Assembly: GCA_964489265.1 (NCBI GenBank)
Contig: CAZAXX010000059.1
Coordinates: 1-14,217, forward strand
Reading direction: 5' to 3'
Source of the DNA: CAYRUP01 sp964489265
GTDB taxonomy: Bacteria; Pseudomonadota; Gammaproteobacteria; DSM-16500
DNA: 14,217 bases
Part shown: piece after piece, positions 1-7,481 of the stretch
Numbering within the stretch: the stretch's first letter is position 1
Layout: every line of letters starts with the position of its first letter
Position numbers and translations under genes: made by a program
The notes under the pieces: generated by a model
Database searches by the model: none
What the model was told of the DNA's origin: nothing
The model's input: the letters and a program-made list of their open reading frames with translations, nothing else

Positions 1-1138
1 CTTGATTGACAGAACCTTTTTGCGGCTCGAAATAACATAATATAATATTCAGCACCGTACTTTTACCTATACCATTCGGACCAATCAAACCAATTCGATC
101 ACCACGCATAATACGCAACGATAAATTTTTTATAATAATTTTATTATCATATTCTTGCGAAATATTTTTTGCTTCAATGACTAATTGCCCAGATTTCTCT
201 GCATCATGTAAATCAAAATTCGCTTTGCCTTGCACTTCACGGCGTTTCGCACGTGTGTTGCGCAAAGCGATGAGCGCACGAACGCGGCCTTCATTTCGTG
301 TGCGACGCGCCTTAATTCCCTGACGAATCCAGCGCTCTTCATCCGCGAGCTTTTTATCAAATTCCGCATTTTGTTTCGATTCAGCATGCAACATTTCTTC
401 TTTACGACGCAAGAAATTAGCGTAATCGCCAGGCCAGGAGGTCAGTTGACCGCGGTCTAATTCAATAATACGAGTCGCAAGACGTTGTAGTAATGCGCGA
501 TCATGGGTAATGAAAATAAGACCTATATTGCAAGCCAGTAATTGTGTTTCCAGCCATTGAATCGCTTCAATATCCAAGTGATTGGTCGGTTCATCTAATA
601 ACAATAATTCAGGATTGGTGACTAACGCACGGGCGAGTGCTGCACGACGCTGCCAACCACCGGATAAGGCAGCAACCGGTTGGTCTGGTGATAATTCCAA
701 GCGTTCTAATATCGTTTTAATTTCCTGCTCAAAATGCCAACCTTGTTTTGCATCAATCGCATGTTGTAATCGTTCCAATTCTTTCAAATCGTTTTCTGTA
801 TGTGAATGTTCTAAACGATGCGTCAATGCAAAATAATCCGCTAGCAATTTACCTGTCTCAGCAAGTCCTTCCGCAACATATTGATAAACGCTTAAATCCA
901 CATCTTGCGGTAACTCCTGTGCGAGACGCGCGAGACGCAAATTGGGTTTACGCCAAATTGTGCCGCTATCGGGTGCCATCGCACCCTCAATGATTTTGAG
1001 TAATGACGATTTGCCTGCACCATTACGGCCAATTAAACAAACTCGCTCGGACGTGGCAACTTGTAATTTGACGTGATCCAGTAAAACATCCAGACCAAAC
1101 GCAAGTGAAACATTATCTAGGGTAATTAAATTTGTCAT
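1..1138 (-). CDS. uup: ABC-F ATPase Uup, C-terminal part missing
   Basis: Soluble ABC-F protein with two tandem ATPase domains. The family acts on ribosomes rather than in membrane transport; E. coli Uup is also linked to precise transposon excision. About 379 residues are visible of a usual ~635, because the frame is open at position 1. Seen: Walker A GRNGAGKS (residues 37-44), signature LSGGWQRRAALARAL (158-172), Walker B LLLLDEPTNHLD (178-189), switch ITHDRALL, then the charged linker and a second Walker A GPNGIGKS near residue 350. The second signature, second Walker B and the DNA-binding C-terminal coiled coil lie outside the window. The ATG overlaps the TGA of the upstream yheS gene (ATGA), so translation is probably coupled. 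The N-terminus (VCLIGRNGAGKSSLLKI) is Uup-like rather than EttA- or YbiT-like. There is no frameshift in the visible part. Confidence 0.93.
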   Translation of the reverse strand, partial: MTNLITLDNVSLAFGLDVLLDHVKLQVATSERVCLIGRNGAGKSSLLKIIEGAMAPDSGTIWRKPNLRLARLAQELPQDVDLSVYQYVAEGLAETGKLLADYFALTHRLEHSHTENDLKELERLQHAIDAKQGWHFEQEIKTILERLELSPDQPVAALSGGWQRRAALARALVTNPELLLLDEPTNHLDIEAIQWLETQLLACNIGLIFITHDRALLQRLATRIIELDRGQLTSWPGDYANFLRRKEEMLHAESKQNAEFDKKLADEERWIRQGIKARRTRNEGRVRALIALRNTRAKRREVQGKANFDLHDAEKSGQLVIEAKNISQEYDNKIIIKNLSLRIMRGDRIGLIGPNGIGKSTVLNIILCYFEPQKGSVNQ

Positions 1139-3015
1139 GAGTTAAAATTATCTCGTTCTGCGCACGCTAGCAGCCATGCATCTTCGGTAAGTTGCAATTC
1201 TTTTTTCAGAGTTGCCTGGGACAACAAATATCGTTGTAAACGTTCTTTATGCTGCGGTTCATAGAGTGTGATATCCGCTAAAACAGTTTCATTTTCAATT
1301 AATTCTTTCTGTAATTTTTCAAGCTGTGCATCTAACGTTTTTATTTTTTGTTCGAGCGGTCGACGTAATTCACGTTCCTTCGCATCCAATTGACGTTGGG
1401 TTTTTTTCGAAATTTCTGATTTGCCTGCTGCTGGCATACCTTGTCTGCGAAATTCAAATAACCATTTCTCGTAATCATTGAGATCGCCAGTAAAATCATT
1501 TAATTCGCCATTGGCAACTAACACTAATTTATCAGCACTGGTGCGCACTAAAAAACGATCATGCGACACAATGAGCATGGCGCCTTGATATTCTTGCAGA
1601 GCAATACTCAAGGCATTACGCATTTCTAAATCCAGATGGTTGGTCGGCTCATCCAATAATAATAAATTGGGTTTTTTCCAAACGAGCAGCGCGAGGGCGA
1701 GCCGCGATTTTTCGCCGCCCGAAAATATTTTTACCTGATCATAGACACTGTTACCCAGAAATCCGAAAGTACCTAAATACGTTCGTAATTCCTGTTCGGA
1801 ACTGGTGGGTGCAATTAATTTTAAATGGGTGAGCGGCGTTTCATTTAATTGTAAATGGTCCACCTGATGCTGAGCAAAATAACCAATTTTGACACCAGCA
1901 CTGGTTTCGCGAATCCCCGTTGCGGGTGCAATGTCACCGGCCAATAATTTAATTAAGCTGGATTTTCCCGCGCCATTGGGCCCTAAAATTGCAATCCGAT
2001 CTTCAGGGCCTATACTTAAATTCAAGTTACTTAAGACAGTTTTATCACCATACGCAATAGACGCATTTTCTAAGCGTAGTAATGGATTAGGGCATTGCTC
2101 TGGCTCTTTAAAATGAAAATGAAAAGGCGAATCCAGTTGCACAGCATTGACTAATTCAAGTCGTTCGATTGCTTTAATACGACTTTGTGCCTGGCGCGCT
2201 TTGGAGGCTTTATAACGAAAACGATCGACATAACTCTGCATATGCGCAATTTGTTTTTGTTGTTTTTCATAGGCGGCTTGTTGCAATAATATTTGTGCCG
2301 CGCGTGTTTTTTCAAATGTGGAATAATTACCGGTATAAAGTTCAAGGTGCTGATTACAGATATGCGCAATGTGATCGACAGTTTGATCGAGAAATTCGCG
2401 GTCATGGGAGATTAACAACAACGTACCAGAATATCTTTGTAGCCAGTTTTCAAGCCAGAGCACAGCATCTAAATCCAAGTGGTTAGTCGGTTCATCCAAT
2501 AACAAAACATCGGAGCGACACATGAGCGCTTGTGCCAGGTTTAAGCGGACACGCCAGCCGCCTGAGAAATCACTGACAGATTTATGCTGTTCTTCATGAC
2601 TGAAACCAAGTCCTGCCAATAATTGTGCCGCGCGTGCCGGTGCGGAATACGCATCAATTTTGCTGAGATTTTCATGCAAATGCGCGATACGCGTGCCATC
2701 GTTGTGTTGCTCTGCATCGAGTAATTCTCGTTCGAGCGAACGCAATTCTGCATCACCATCCAGCACAAATTCCAATGCGGATTTTTCATAACCGGGTGTT
2801 TCTTGCTGGACGTGTGCGATCTTAAGTTGACGCGGTATTTCTAAATCGCCACTTTCCGCGTGTAATTGGTTTAATAACATGGAAAATAAGCTAGATTTGC
2901 CCGAGCCATTTGCGCCGATAATACCAATGCGTTGCTTTTGATAGATCGTCCAATTGACATTATCGAGGAGCACATAAGTGCCTCGGCGTAAGATTATATT
3001 GCGTAAAGTAATCAT
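1135..3015 (-). CDS. yheS: ABC-F ATPase YheS
   Basis: Full-length (626 aa) ABC-F ATPase, cytosolic and ribosome-associated; the family helps stalled or arrested ribosomes. Domain 1: Walker A GANGSGKS (34-41), signature FSGGWRVRL (150-158), Walker B VLLLDEPTNHLD (170-181), SHDREFLD. The inter-domain arm, about 240-290, is rich in Gln, Lys and Arg and would reach the ribosomal tRNA site. Domain 2: Walker A GPNGAGKS (345-352), signature FSGGEKSRLALAL (431-443), Walker B LLLLDEPTNHLD (451-462). A Lys/Glu-rich coiled coil spans about 535-615. The phrases QETP, VSDFSGGWR and IGYFAQHQ are typical of YheS. The start MITLRNI matches the family N-terminus, although no convincing Shine-Dalgarno precedes it. 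It follows the membrane-protein gene by 62 bp and overlaps uup by four bases. ATP-binding residues are intact in both halves. Confidence 0.95.
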   Translation of the reverse strand: MITLRNIILRRGTYVLLDNVNWTIYQKQRIGIIGANGSGKSSLFSMLLNQLHAESGDLEIPRQLKIAHVQQETPGYEKSALEFVLDGDAELRSLERELLDAEQHNDGTRIAHLHENLSKIDAYSAPARAAQLLAGLGFSHEEQHKSVSDFSGGWRVRLNLAQALMCRSDVLLLDEPTNHLDLDAVLWLENWLQRYSGTLLLISHDREFLDQTVDHIAHICNQHLELYTGNYSTFEKTRAAQILLQQAAYEKQQKQIAHMQSYVDRFRYKASKARQAQSRIKAIERLELVNAVQLDSPFHFHFKEPEQCPNPLLRLENASIAYGDKTVLSNLNLSIGPEDRIAILGPNGAGKSSLIKLLAGDIAPATGIRETSAGVKIGYFAQHQVDHLQLNETPLTHLKLIAPTSSEQELRTYLGTFGFLGNSVYDQVKIFSGGEKSRLALALLVWKKPNLLLLDEPTNHLDLEMRNALSIALQEYQGAMLIVSHDRFLVRTSADKLVLVANGELNDFTGDLNDYEKWLFEFRRQGMPAAGKSEISKKTQRQLDAKERELRRPLEQKIKTLDAQLEKLQKELIENETVLADITLYEPQHKERLQRYLLSQATLKKELQLTEDAWLLACAERDNFNS

Positions 3016-3077
3016 AGGAATCGGTTATTCATTATTAATTTTTCGGCATTTTAACCGTATTATGCCGTTTGTGAAAG

Positions 3078-4904
3078 TCATACTGGCGATGCTTGTCTGG
3101 GTGTAGCAATAGGTTGCAGCTCGATACTTTCTGCTTTTTCTTCGGCAGGTACTCCAGAGTAGGCTTGCGTATGATTAAATATGGCATGCGGAGAGGAAGA
3201 ACAGCTGACTGGAACGAAGACATCACGTGTCGTTTGCTCGACCTTTTTTTCGTTGTATACAATGGATTGCGCGCCTCTTTCAATAGCTGCCACTGAGCAA
3301 GCAATAAAAAGAGGTTTTGCGGTGACAGGCGGGACACCTTGCATCTCGATGACTCGCTTAACCGTACCCATCATTGATGTTGCCATGACAATCCCATTAG
3401 TAATATTGATTAATTTGGCAAATGCATCACTGGCGGTTTCGCAACAAGTAGGTTTAACTTTTTCTTCTGGGCCATTTTTTTCTTCTTCCATGTGGAGATG
3501 AATAAATTTATCCATGATGCGTTCTGCTTCAGCCCGATAAAGTAATCCGCCTAACACACTTGCACTAACGATGGTACCGACAATCGGGATAGCTATGCCC
3601 CCTATGCCAACTGTGGCAGCGACACCGGATTGCCAACCCAGATAACCGCCGATTGCAGTTCGACAGGCGATGGACATGACGGTAAAAGGTTGTTTTAATA
3701 CATAAGCCCGGCCGTGTTCACGAATAATTTCCGCTTCATATTCTTTTCTAATTTTATTAAATTCTTTTTTTGCGGCAGCTTCTAATTCTTTTTCTGTCAG
3801 GTTTGGATTGGTTTGTTTTAAAAGTTCAAGAAGTGGTTTGATCTTTTCTCTAATCAATTCTCTCACTTTAATTTTATCATGCATGTAAAATTTATATGTT
3901 TCGGGATAAAGCGCGCATAAGCTATGCCAGGTCACTAATGCCGCAACCAGCGGCGCAGGAATCCAGCCGCCTAAGGCCGTAGCGGAAGCAAGTGAGAGGT
4001 AATAAAACAAGGGGTAAGTGCGTAAGCCAATGGCACTGATGCCTTGTAAAAAAACTTGGATAGGCGTTGCAATATTACCTTGAGCAATTTCAGCAAGTAG
4101 CCAGGGTTGATTATCTTTATTGCTTAAAAAATCAATCCAGTTTTTTAGACCATTGTAATAGTCCTGATTCATGTAATTTTTATAATATTTATTTCCAAAA
4201 TATAAGACACTTAGGATAACAAGCCAATTAAGCGGTGTCGGTAATGCATTGATTTTGTCACTGATATCAACAATTTCACTCATAGTGCCTGTGAGATTCG
4301 TAACTAAGAGCGTTGTGGTATTGAAAAGATAACCTAGCGTTTTAGTGAGAGCACCCATAGGTGATGCTTTTGCGTAGAGATAAGCATTGGCTGGGCGTTC
4401 ACAGTATGGCGTGGAATGCGCGTATTGCAAGGTTTCAATAATGGCTTGCCGATAGGCAGAAAATGCCAATGTATAGAGCGATGTGCTTAGTAATGCAGTT
4501 GGTATGCCAATCCCTGCGCTGACGGAAGGATCGATCGTCACATTTGGAATAAATGCGTTGACTAAGCTTGGAACACCTTCTCCAGCGGTGTTAATTTGAA
4601 AAATTACATAGAGTAAATTAGATGCATTCGCAAACCAGTTTTCAACACGAAAATACCACTGTGTTTTCCAATATTCAGCAATAATCTTTTCGAGTTGTTC
4701 CACGGTTTTGTGATGGTCTTTGATGAAAGATTTTCCGTCTTTATCACAGAGTTCTTCCAATTCTTTCTGAGAAAATTTTGCGAAATAATATAATTCTGTG
4801 TTCTCTTGGATATCGATGACATGATCCAGTCCCGTTGTATCGCCTTTATTTTCAGCAAATTTAGCTGCATTATTTGCAGGAATTGGTTTGAATTTAGTAA
4901 ACAT
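3078..4904 (-). CDS. polytopic membrane protein of unknown function (possible Legionellales effector)
   Basis: A 608-aa protein I do not recognise. It has no N-terminal signal peptide; residues 1-95 are hydrophilic and probably helical. Hydrophobic segments lie near 129-150, 186-206, 222-237, 283-333, a Gly/Ala/Ile-rich stretch at 407-456 (GVAATVGIGGIAIPIVG), and 497-542. A charged helical block (about 343-398, rich in Lys and Glu) separates the two membrane halves. The C-terminal ~60 residues are polar, with an acidic cluster (AEEKAESIEL, about 587-596) before the end. Acidic tails of this kind (E-blocks) occur in Dot/Icm type IV effectors of Legionella and Coxiella; assigning this protein to that class is inference. 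The start ATG has GGA five bases upstream and a sigma-70-like promoter. The gene is divergent from the lipase gene and 62 bp before yheS. Composition matches its neighbours. Confidence 0.85.
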   Translation of the reverse strand: MFTKFKPIPANNAAKFAENKGDTTGLDHVIDIQENTELYYFAKFSQKELEELCDKDGKSFIKDHHKTVEQLEKIIAEYWKTQWYFRVENWFANASNLLYVIFQINTAGEGVPSLVNAFIPNVTIDPSVSAGIGIPTALLSTSLYTLAFSAYRQAIIETLQYAHSTPYCERPANAYLYAKASPMGALTKTLGYLFNTTTLLVTNLTGTMSEIVDISDKINALPTPLNWLVILSVLYFGNKYYKNYMNQDYYNGLKNWIDFLSNKDNQPWLLAEIAQGNIATPIQVFLQGISAIGLRTYPLFYYLSLASATALGGWIPAPLVAALVTWHSLCALYPETYKFYMHDKIKVRELIREKIKPLLELLKQTNPNLTEKELEAAAKKEFNKIRKEYEAEIIREHGRAYVLKQPFTVMSIACRTAIGGYLGWQSGVAATVGIGGIAIPIVGTIVSASVLGGLLYRAEAERIMDKFIHLHMEEEKNGPEEKVKPTCCETASDAFAKLINITNGIVMATSMMGTVKRVIEMQGVPPVTAKPLFIACSVAAIERGAQSIVYNEKKVEQTTRDVFVPVSCSSSPHAIFNHTQAYSGVPAEEKAESIELQPIATPRQASPV

Positions 4905-4933
4905 AAAAATCCATTTTTAAAAATAATTCGTCA

Positions 4934-4962
4934 AAGATAGTGGATGCATGCGAGCGATGCAA
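4934..4962 (-). promoter_or_regulatory. predicted promoter of the membrane-protein gene
   Basis: On the minus strand, TTGCAT (4957-4962) and TATCTT (4934-4939) are separated by exactly 17 bp, about 30 bp before the ATG at 4904. They match the sigma-70 consensus at 3 of 6 and 4 of 6 bases. An inverted repeat TGCAT-N7-ATGCA (4945-4961) falls mostly between the two boxes and could be an operator. This is a prediction from sequence only. Confidence 0.4.
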
Positions 4963-4985
4963 TAGCACCTCTACTTTATTTGGTT

Positions 4986-4991
4986 TATACT
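4986..4991 (+). promoter_or_regulatory. possible -10 box of the GDSL lipase gene
   Basis: TATACT lies 32 bases before the lipase start codon and matches the sigma-70 -10 consensus at 5 of 6 positions. There is no good -35 box at the right distance, so an activator or another sigma factor may be needed. The site is weakly supported. Confidence 0.3.
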
Positions 4992-5008
4992 GGCCGCTTA
5001 ATATCTAC

Positions 5009-5015
5009 AAGGAGG
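5009..5015 (+). promoter_or_regulatory. strong ribosome binding site deciding the lipase start
   Basis: AAGGAGG is a full Shine-Dalgarno sequence eight bases before the ATG at 5024. It favours that start over the in-frame ATG at 4940, which would place 28 non-signal-like residues in front of a clear signal peptide and would begin upstream of the likely -10 box. Confidence 0.85.
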
Positions 5016-5023
5016 GTATCAAC

Positions 5024-6025
5024 ATGAAAAAAATAGTTATCCTATTTTTAGCTTTATTTTTTTGCTCAACTGCATTTGCAGCGCCGTTTAAACAAATTAT
5101 TTTTTTTGGCGACAGCTTGAGTGACAACGGTAATTTATATCATCTTACTAAAATATTTCCGCCATCACCGCCGTATTTTCAAGGTCGATTTTCGAATGGT
5201 CCAACCTGGGCTGAAGATGTCGGCAAGGCATATTATGATAAATACTACACTGCGTATGCGAATTATGCTTATGGCGGCGCAACGGCGATATTGCATGCCC
5301 CATCATCTAATCGTTTTATAGCGCCCACCACTCTCGAAGGTGAATTGATTTCGTATTATTTGCATTCCATGATTGCTGACAAATCAAAAATTCTTTACGT
5401 AATTTGGATTGGTGCGAATGATTATTTATTTGAACATGAACAGGGTGTGAATGAAATGACGACTAAAGTCGTTAATAAAATTGCCTGGTCGATGACTTCA
5501 TTGATCGGACAGGGAGCGCAAAATTTTTTAATTTTAAATTTACCTGATTTAGGAAAAACACCCTACGCGAAAATGAAACAGTCGCAAGCTGCATTACATG
5601 CTGTGACCGTTTTGCATAATCAAAAATTGGCAGATACCATTGTTCAGTTACAAAATAAATATCCGACTATTAAATTTGTCGAGATGGATGTGTATAGTAC
5701 CTTTGATGATTTAGTGGCAAATCCAGATAAATATAATCAAAAATATCACCAGTCGATTACTGACGTGAGTGATGCATGTTTGAAAGTCACGACAGCAAAA
5801 AGAAATTTAAATTTAGAATTGCAAGCCAAATTTGCAAAGACATCCGGCGTAAGTGATTATATTTTAAATTCTCCTAGCTTGTTACAAACCTACAATATCA
5901 GCGAACCGCCATGTGATAATCCAAACCAGTATGTGTTCTGGGATCCTTTGCATCCTAGCGCTGTGGTGCATCAAATGCTTGCTGACACTGTGATGGATAC
6001 ATTAACGAATGCGGGGTTGGGGTAG
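5024..6025 (+). CDS. secreted GDSL-family esterase/lipase (PlaA/PlaC-like)
   Basis: A 333-aa SGNH/GDSL hydrolase, probably a secreted lysophospholipase, acyltransferase or esterase. The Sec signal peptide covers residues 1-19/20 (MKKIVILFLALFF...AFAA). GDSL block I is FFGDSLSDNGN with nucleophile Ser31. Block II is YGGA (Gly84/85), block III GAND (oxyanion Asn132), and block V WDPLHP with Asp307 and His310. The mature protein has only two cysteines, Cys252 and Cys297, which flank a polar ~45-residue segment just before the Asp/His pair. Legionella GDSL enzymes PlaA and PlaC carry a disulfide loop in this region that is cut by a protease to activate the enzyme; function by analogy is inferred. 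Monocistronic: divergent from the membrane-protein gene and convergent with the metallopeptidase gene, with a stem-loop just after its stop codon. No autotransporter domain, so type II secretion or a periplasmic location is likely. Confidence 0.9.
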   Translation: MKKIVILFLALFFCSTAFAAPFKQIIFFGDSLSDNGNLYHLTKIFPPSPPYFQGRFSNGPTWAEDVGKAYYDKYYTAYANYAYGGATAILHAPSSNRFIAPTTLEGELISYYLHSMIADKSKILYVIWIGANDYLFEHEQGVNEMTTKVVNKIAWSMTSLIGQGAQNFLILNLPDLGKTPYAKMKQSQAALHAVTVLHNQKLADTIVQLQNKYPTIKFVEMDVYSTFDDLVANPDKYNQKYHQSITDVSDACLKVTTAKRNLNLELQAKFAKTSGVSDYILNSPSLLQTYNISEPPCDNPNQYVFWDPLHPSAVVHQMLADTVMDTLTNAGLG

Positions 6026-6033
6026 ACTCATCA

Positions 6034-6066
6034 CCAGATGCCAGCTAGAAGCACGCTGGCATCTGG
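6034..6066. terminator. stem-loop between convergent genes (probable bidirectional terminator)
   Basis: A perfect 12-bp stem, CCAGATGCCAGC (6034-6045) paired with GCTGGCATCTGG (6055-6066), encloses a 9-base loop. It sits between the lipase stop (6025) and the end of the convergent metallopeptidase gene (6069). The following T-tract is poor on both strands, so termination may be only partly intrinsic. Confidence 0.7.
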
Positions 6067-6068
6067 AT

Positions 6069-6779
6069 TTAGTATAGCCAAGCCGGAACAAATCCCTCGC
6101 CTTTCCTCATCAAACGACGATGCGTTTCAAAATCCGGATCAAATTTTTCAACCAACCGCCAAAATTTTTCTGAGTGATTAAGATAAACAGTGTGACACAA
6201 TTCATGAATTAGAATGTGCGTTGCTAAATGCGCAGGTAAAAACAATAATTTATAATTTAGGCTAATATGTTTATCTGTGGTGCAACTTCCCCAACGTGTT
6301 TGTTGATCGCGAATAGTCAATTTGGTGTAAGGTAAATTGGTTTGTACGCTGAGATTTTTTAATTTTTCTGCTAAATGAATTTTGGCTAATTTTTTTAGCC
6401 ATGCGATAAGTATTTTTTTACAGTGTTCTTTATTATTAATTTTTCCTAGTAAAACAAGTTCTTGATGCGGTCGAACAATTATTTTTAAATTGTCACTGCT
6501 TTCAATATAAAAAATACTCCATGTTTGATTGAGCGCAGCTAAAATAATTTTATCCGGTAATTCTTGTTCTGAGGGATGCAATTGAAACGAAGCAAGTTGT
6601 TTCTCAATCCAGGCTTTATTTTCCAAGAGAATACTGGGAACATGTTTGATGTTAAAACGCATCGGCACAATGAGTTCTAAGCCTTTTTGTTGCGAAGCTT
6701 TTAATTTGACGCGTCTGGTGAGCGGATGCTTTTTAATGGTGTATTGAGGTGGCCACGTAGGAATTTTAATTTCGTTCAT
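6069..6779 (-). CDS. YgjP-like (M48/SprT-related) zinc metallopeptidase domain protein
   Basis: A 236-aa cytosolic protein of the YgjP/DUF45 family of gluzincin-like metallopeptidases; the substrates of this family are poorly known. Visible motifs: RRVKLKASQQKGLELIVP-type N-terminal strands, TRWGSC (161-166), which is a family hallmark, and the zinc-binding HELCH (His192, Glu193, His196) followed by NHSEKFW, where His202 is the likely third ligand. Length is normal. No signal peptide. It is the last gene of the minus-strand run starting at 10761, 48 bp after the gstA stop, with a stem-loop in that gap, so it may be read through from the MCE operon or have its own promoter. A purine-rich AAGAAAGAG lies just before the ATG. 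Confidence 0.88.
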   Translation of the reverse strand: MNEIKIPTWPPQYTIKKHPLTRRVKLKASQQKGLELIVPMRFNIKHVPSILLENKAWIEKQLASFQLHPSEQELPDKIILAALNQTWSIFYIESSDNLKIIVRPHQELVLLGKINNKEHCKKILIAWLKKLAKIHLAEKLKNLSVQTNLPYTKLTIRDQQTRWGSCTTDKHISLNYKLLFLPAHLATHILIHELCHTVYLNHSEKFWRLVEKFDPDFETHRRLMRKGEGFVPAWLY

Positions 6780-6793
6780 TTTAGCTCTTTCTT

Positions 6794-6819
6794 TTGGGCA
6801 CGATATCGATCGTGCCCAA
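6794..6819. terminator. stem-loop between gstA and the YgjP-like gene
   Basis: An 11-bp perfect stem (TTGGGCACGAT pairing with ATCGTGCCCAA) with a 4-base loop fills most of the 48-bp gap. On the minus strand, the direction of both flanking genes, it is followed by an A/G-rich run, not Ts. It is therefore more likely an RNA-stabilising or attenuating hairpin than a strong intrinsic terminator. Confidence 0.5.
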
Positions 6820-6827
6820 CATTAATT

Positions 6828-7451
6828 TTAATTCGGCGTTTTTTCCAAAATGCCTTCTTCTTGTAATGACTGAATGACAGATTCACGTTTTTGTAAATTT
6901 TCAATATATTGCACTGTTTTAGGAAACCCAGAGATATCCACTTTTAACATTGGCAACCAGCTTAAAATAACAAAAAGATAACAATCTGCAATCGTCATGT
7001 GATCGCCAGCAATAAATTTTTGTTTGCTGAGTTGCTGTTCAACAAAATTAATTTTTGCTTTTAGGTAAGGTCTAAAGCCATCTTCTTTGAGTTGTTCAGG
7101 AATATTGGGATTAAATATAGGTCCACAACTTTTATGTAATTCGGTGGAAATAAAATTCAACCATTCTAATACCGTATAACGTTTTTGATCGCCAACGGGT
7201 GGTAACAACTGAGTCGCTTTATACGTATCCGCAAGATATTGTTGAATAGCCGCATTTTCAGTTAACAACACATTGTTATCTAACAGAAGTGCAGGAACAG
7301 AACCTTTTGGATTAATTTTAAGGAAATCGGCTCCGCTTGCTGTTTGCTTGGTTTTTAAATTGACCGCTTCATATTCACAGGGGATCTGTAATTCATTTAT
7401 TAAAATTCGTACTGCCAATGAGCAGGCACCTTTCGAATAATATAGTTTCAT
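6828..7451 (-). CDS. gstA: beta-class glutathione S-transferase GstA
   Basis: Cytosolic glutathione transferase, 207 aa, closely following the E. coli GstA pattern. The N-terminal thioredoxin-like domain starts MKLYYSKGACSLAV with the beta-class Cys10. The cis-Pro motif is SVPALLL (Pro53), and the glutathione-contacting Glu65 lies in LLTENAA. The helical C-terminal domain has STELHKS with His106, conserved in beta-class enzymes, and the folding motif TIADCYLF. I chose the ATG at 7451 because it gives the family N-terminus and has GGAGA upstream; an in-frame ATG at 7472 would add seven residues and lacks a ribosome site. It begins 30 bp after the lipoprotein stop and is probably cotranscribed with the MCE transporter; whether that is functional (detoxification, lipid peroxides) is not shown. 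Confidence 0.93.
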   Translation of the reverse strand: MKLYYSKGACSLAVRILINELQIPCEYEAVNLKTKQTASGADFLKINPKGSVPALLLDNNVLLTENAAIQQYLADTYKATQLLPPVGDQKRYTVLEWLNFISTELHKSCGPIFNPNIPEQLKEDGFRPYLKAKINFVEQQLSKQKFIAGDHMTIADCYLFVILSWLPMLKVDISGFPKTVQYIENLQKRESVIQSLQEEGILEKTPN

Positions 7452-7481
7452 AAAATCTAAATCTCCATCCAAAAAATTAAA

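Noticed and set aside
582..2789. Open frames antisense to the two ABC-F genes (for example 582-836, 1889-2116, 2187-2486 on the plus strand)
   Set aside because: They lie inside strongly conserved coding sequence, lack ribosome sites and show no recognisable domain. They are shadows of the ABC-F genes.
3044..3067. Inverted repeat CGGCAT-N12-ATGCCG between the membrane-protein gene and yheS, considered as a terminator
   Set aside because: The stem has only 6 bp with a 12-base loop. On the minus strand, where both genes are read, it is followed by As rather than Ts, so it is not a convincing terminator.
4940..5023. Longer N-terminus for the GDSL lipase from the ATG at 4940
   Set aside because: It would precede the likely -10 box and the strong AAGGAGG site, and would put 28 residues before a textbook signal peptide. 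The start at 5024 is better.
7452..7472. Seven-residue N-terminal extension of gstA
   Set aside because: It lacks a ribosome site, and family members begin exactly at MKLYY/MKLFY.
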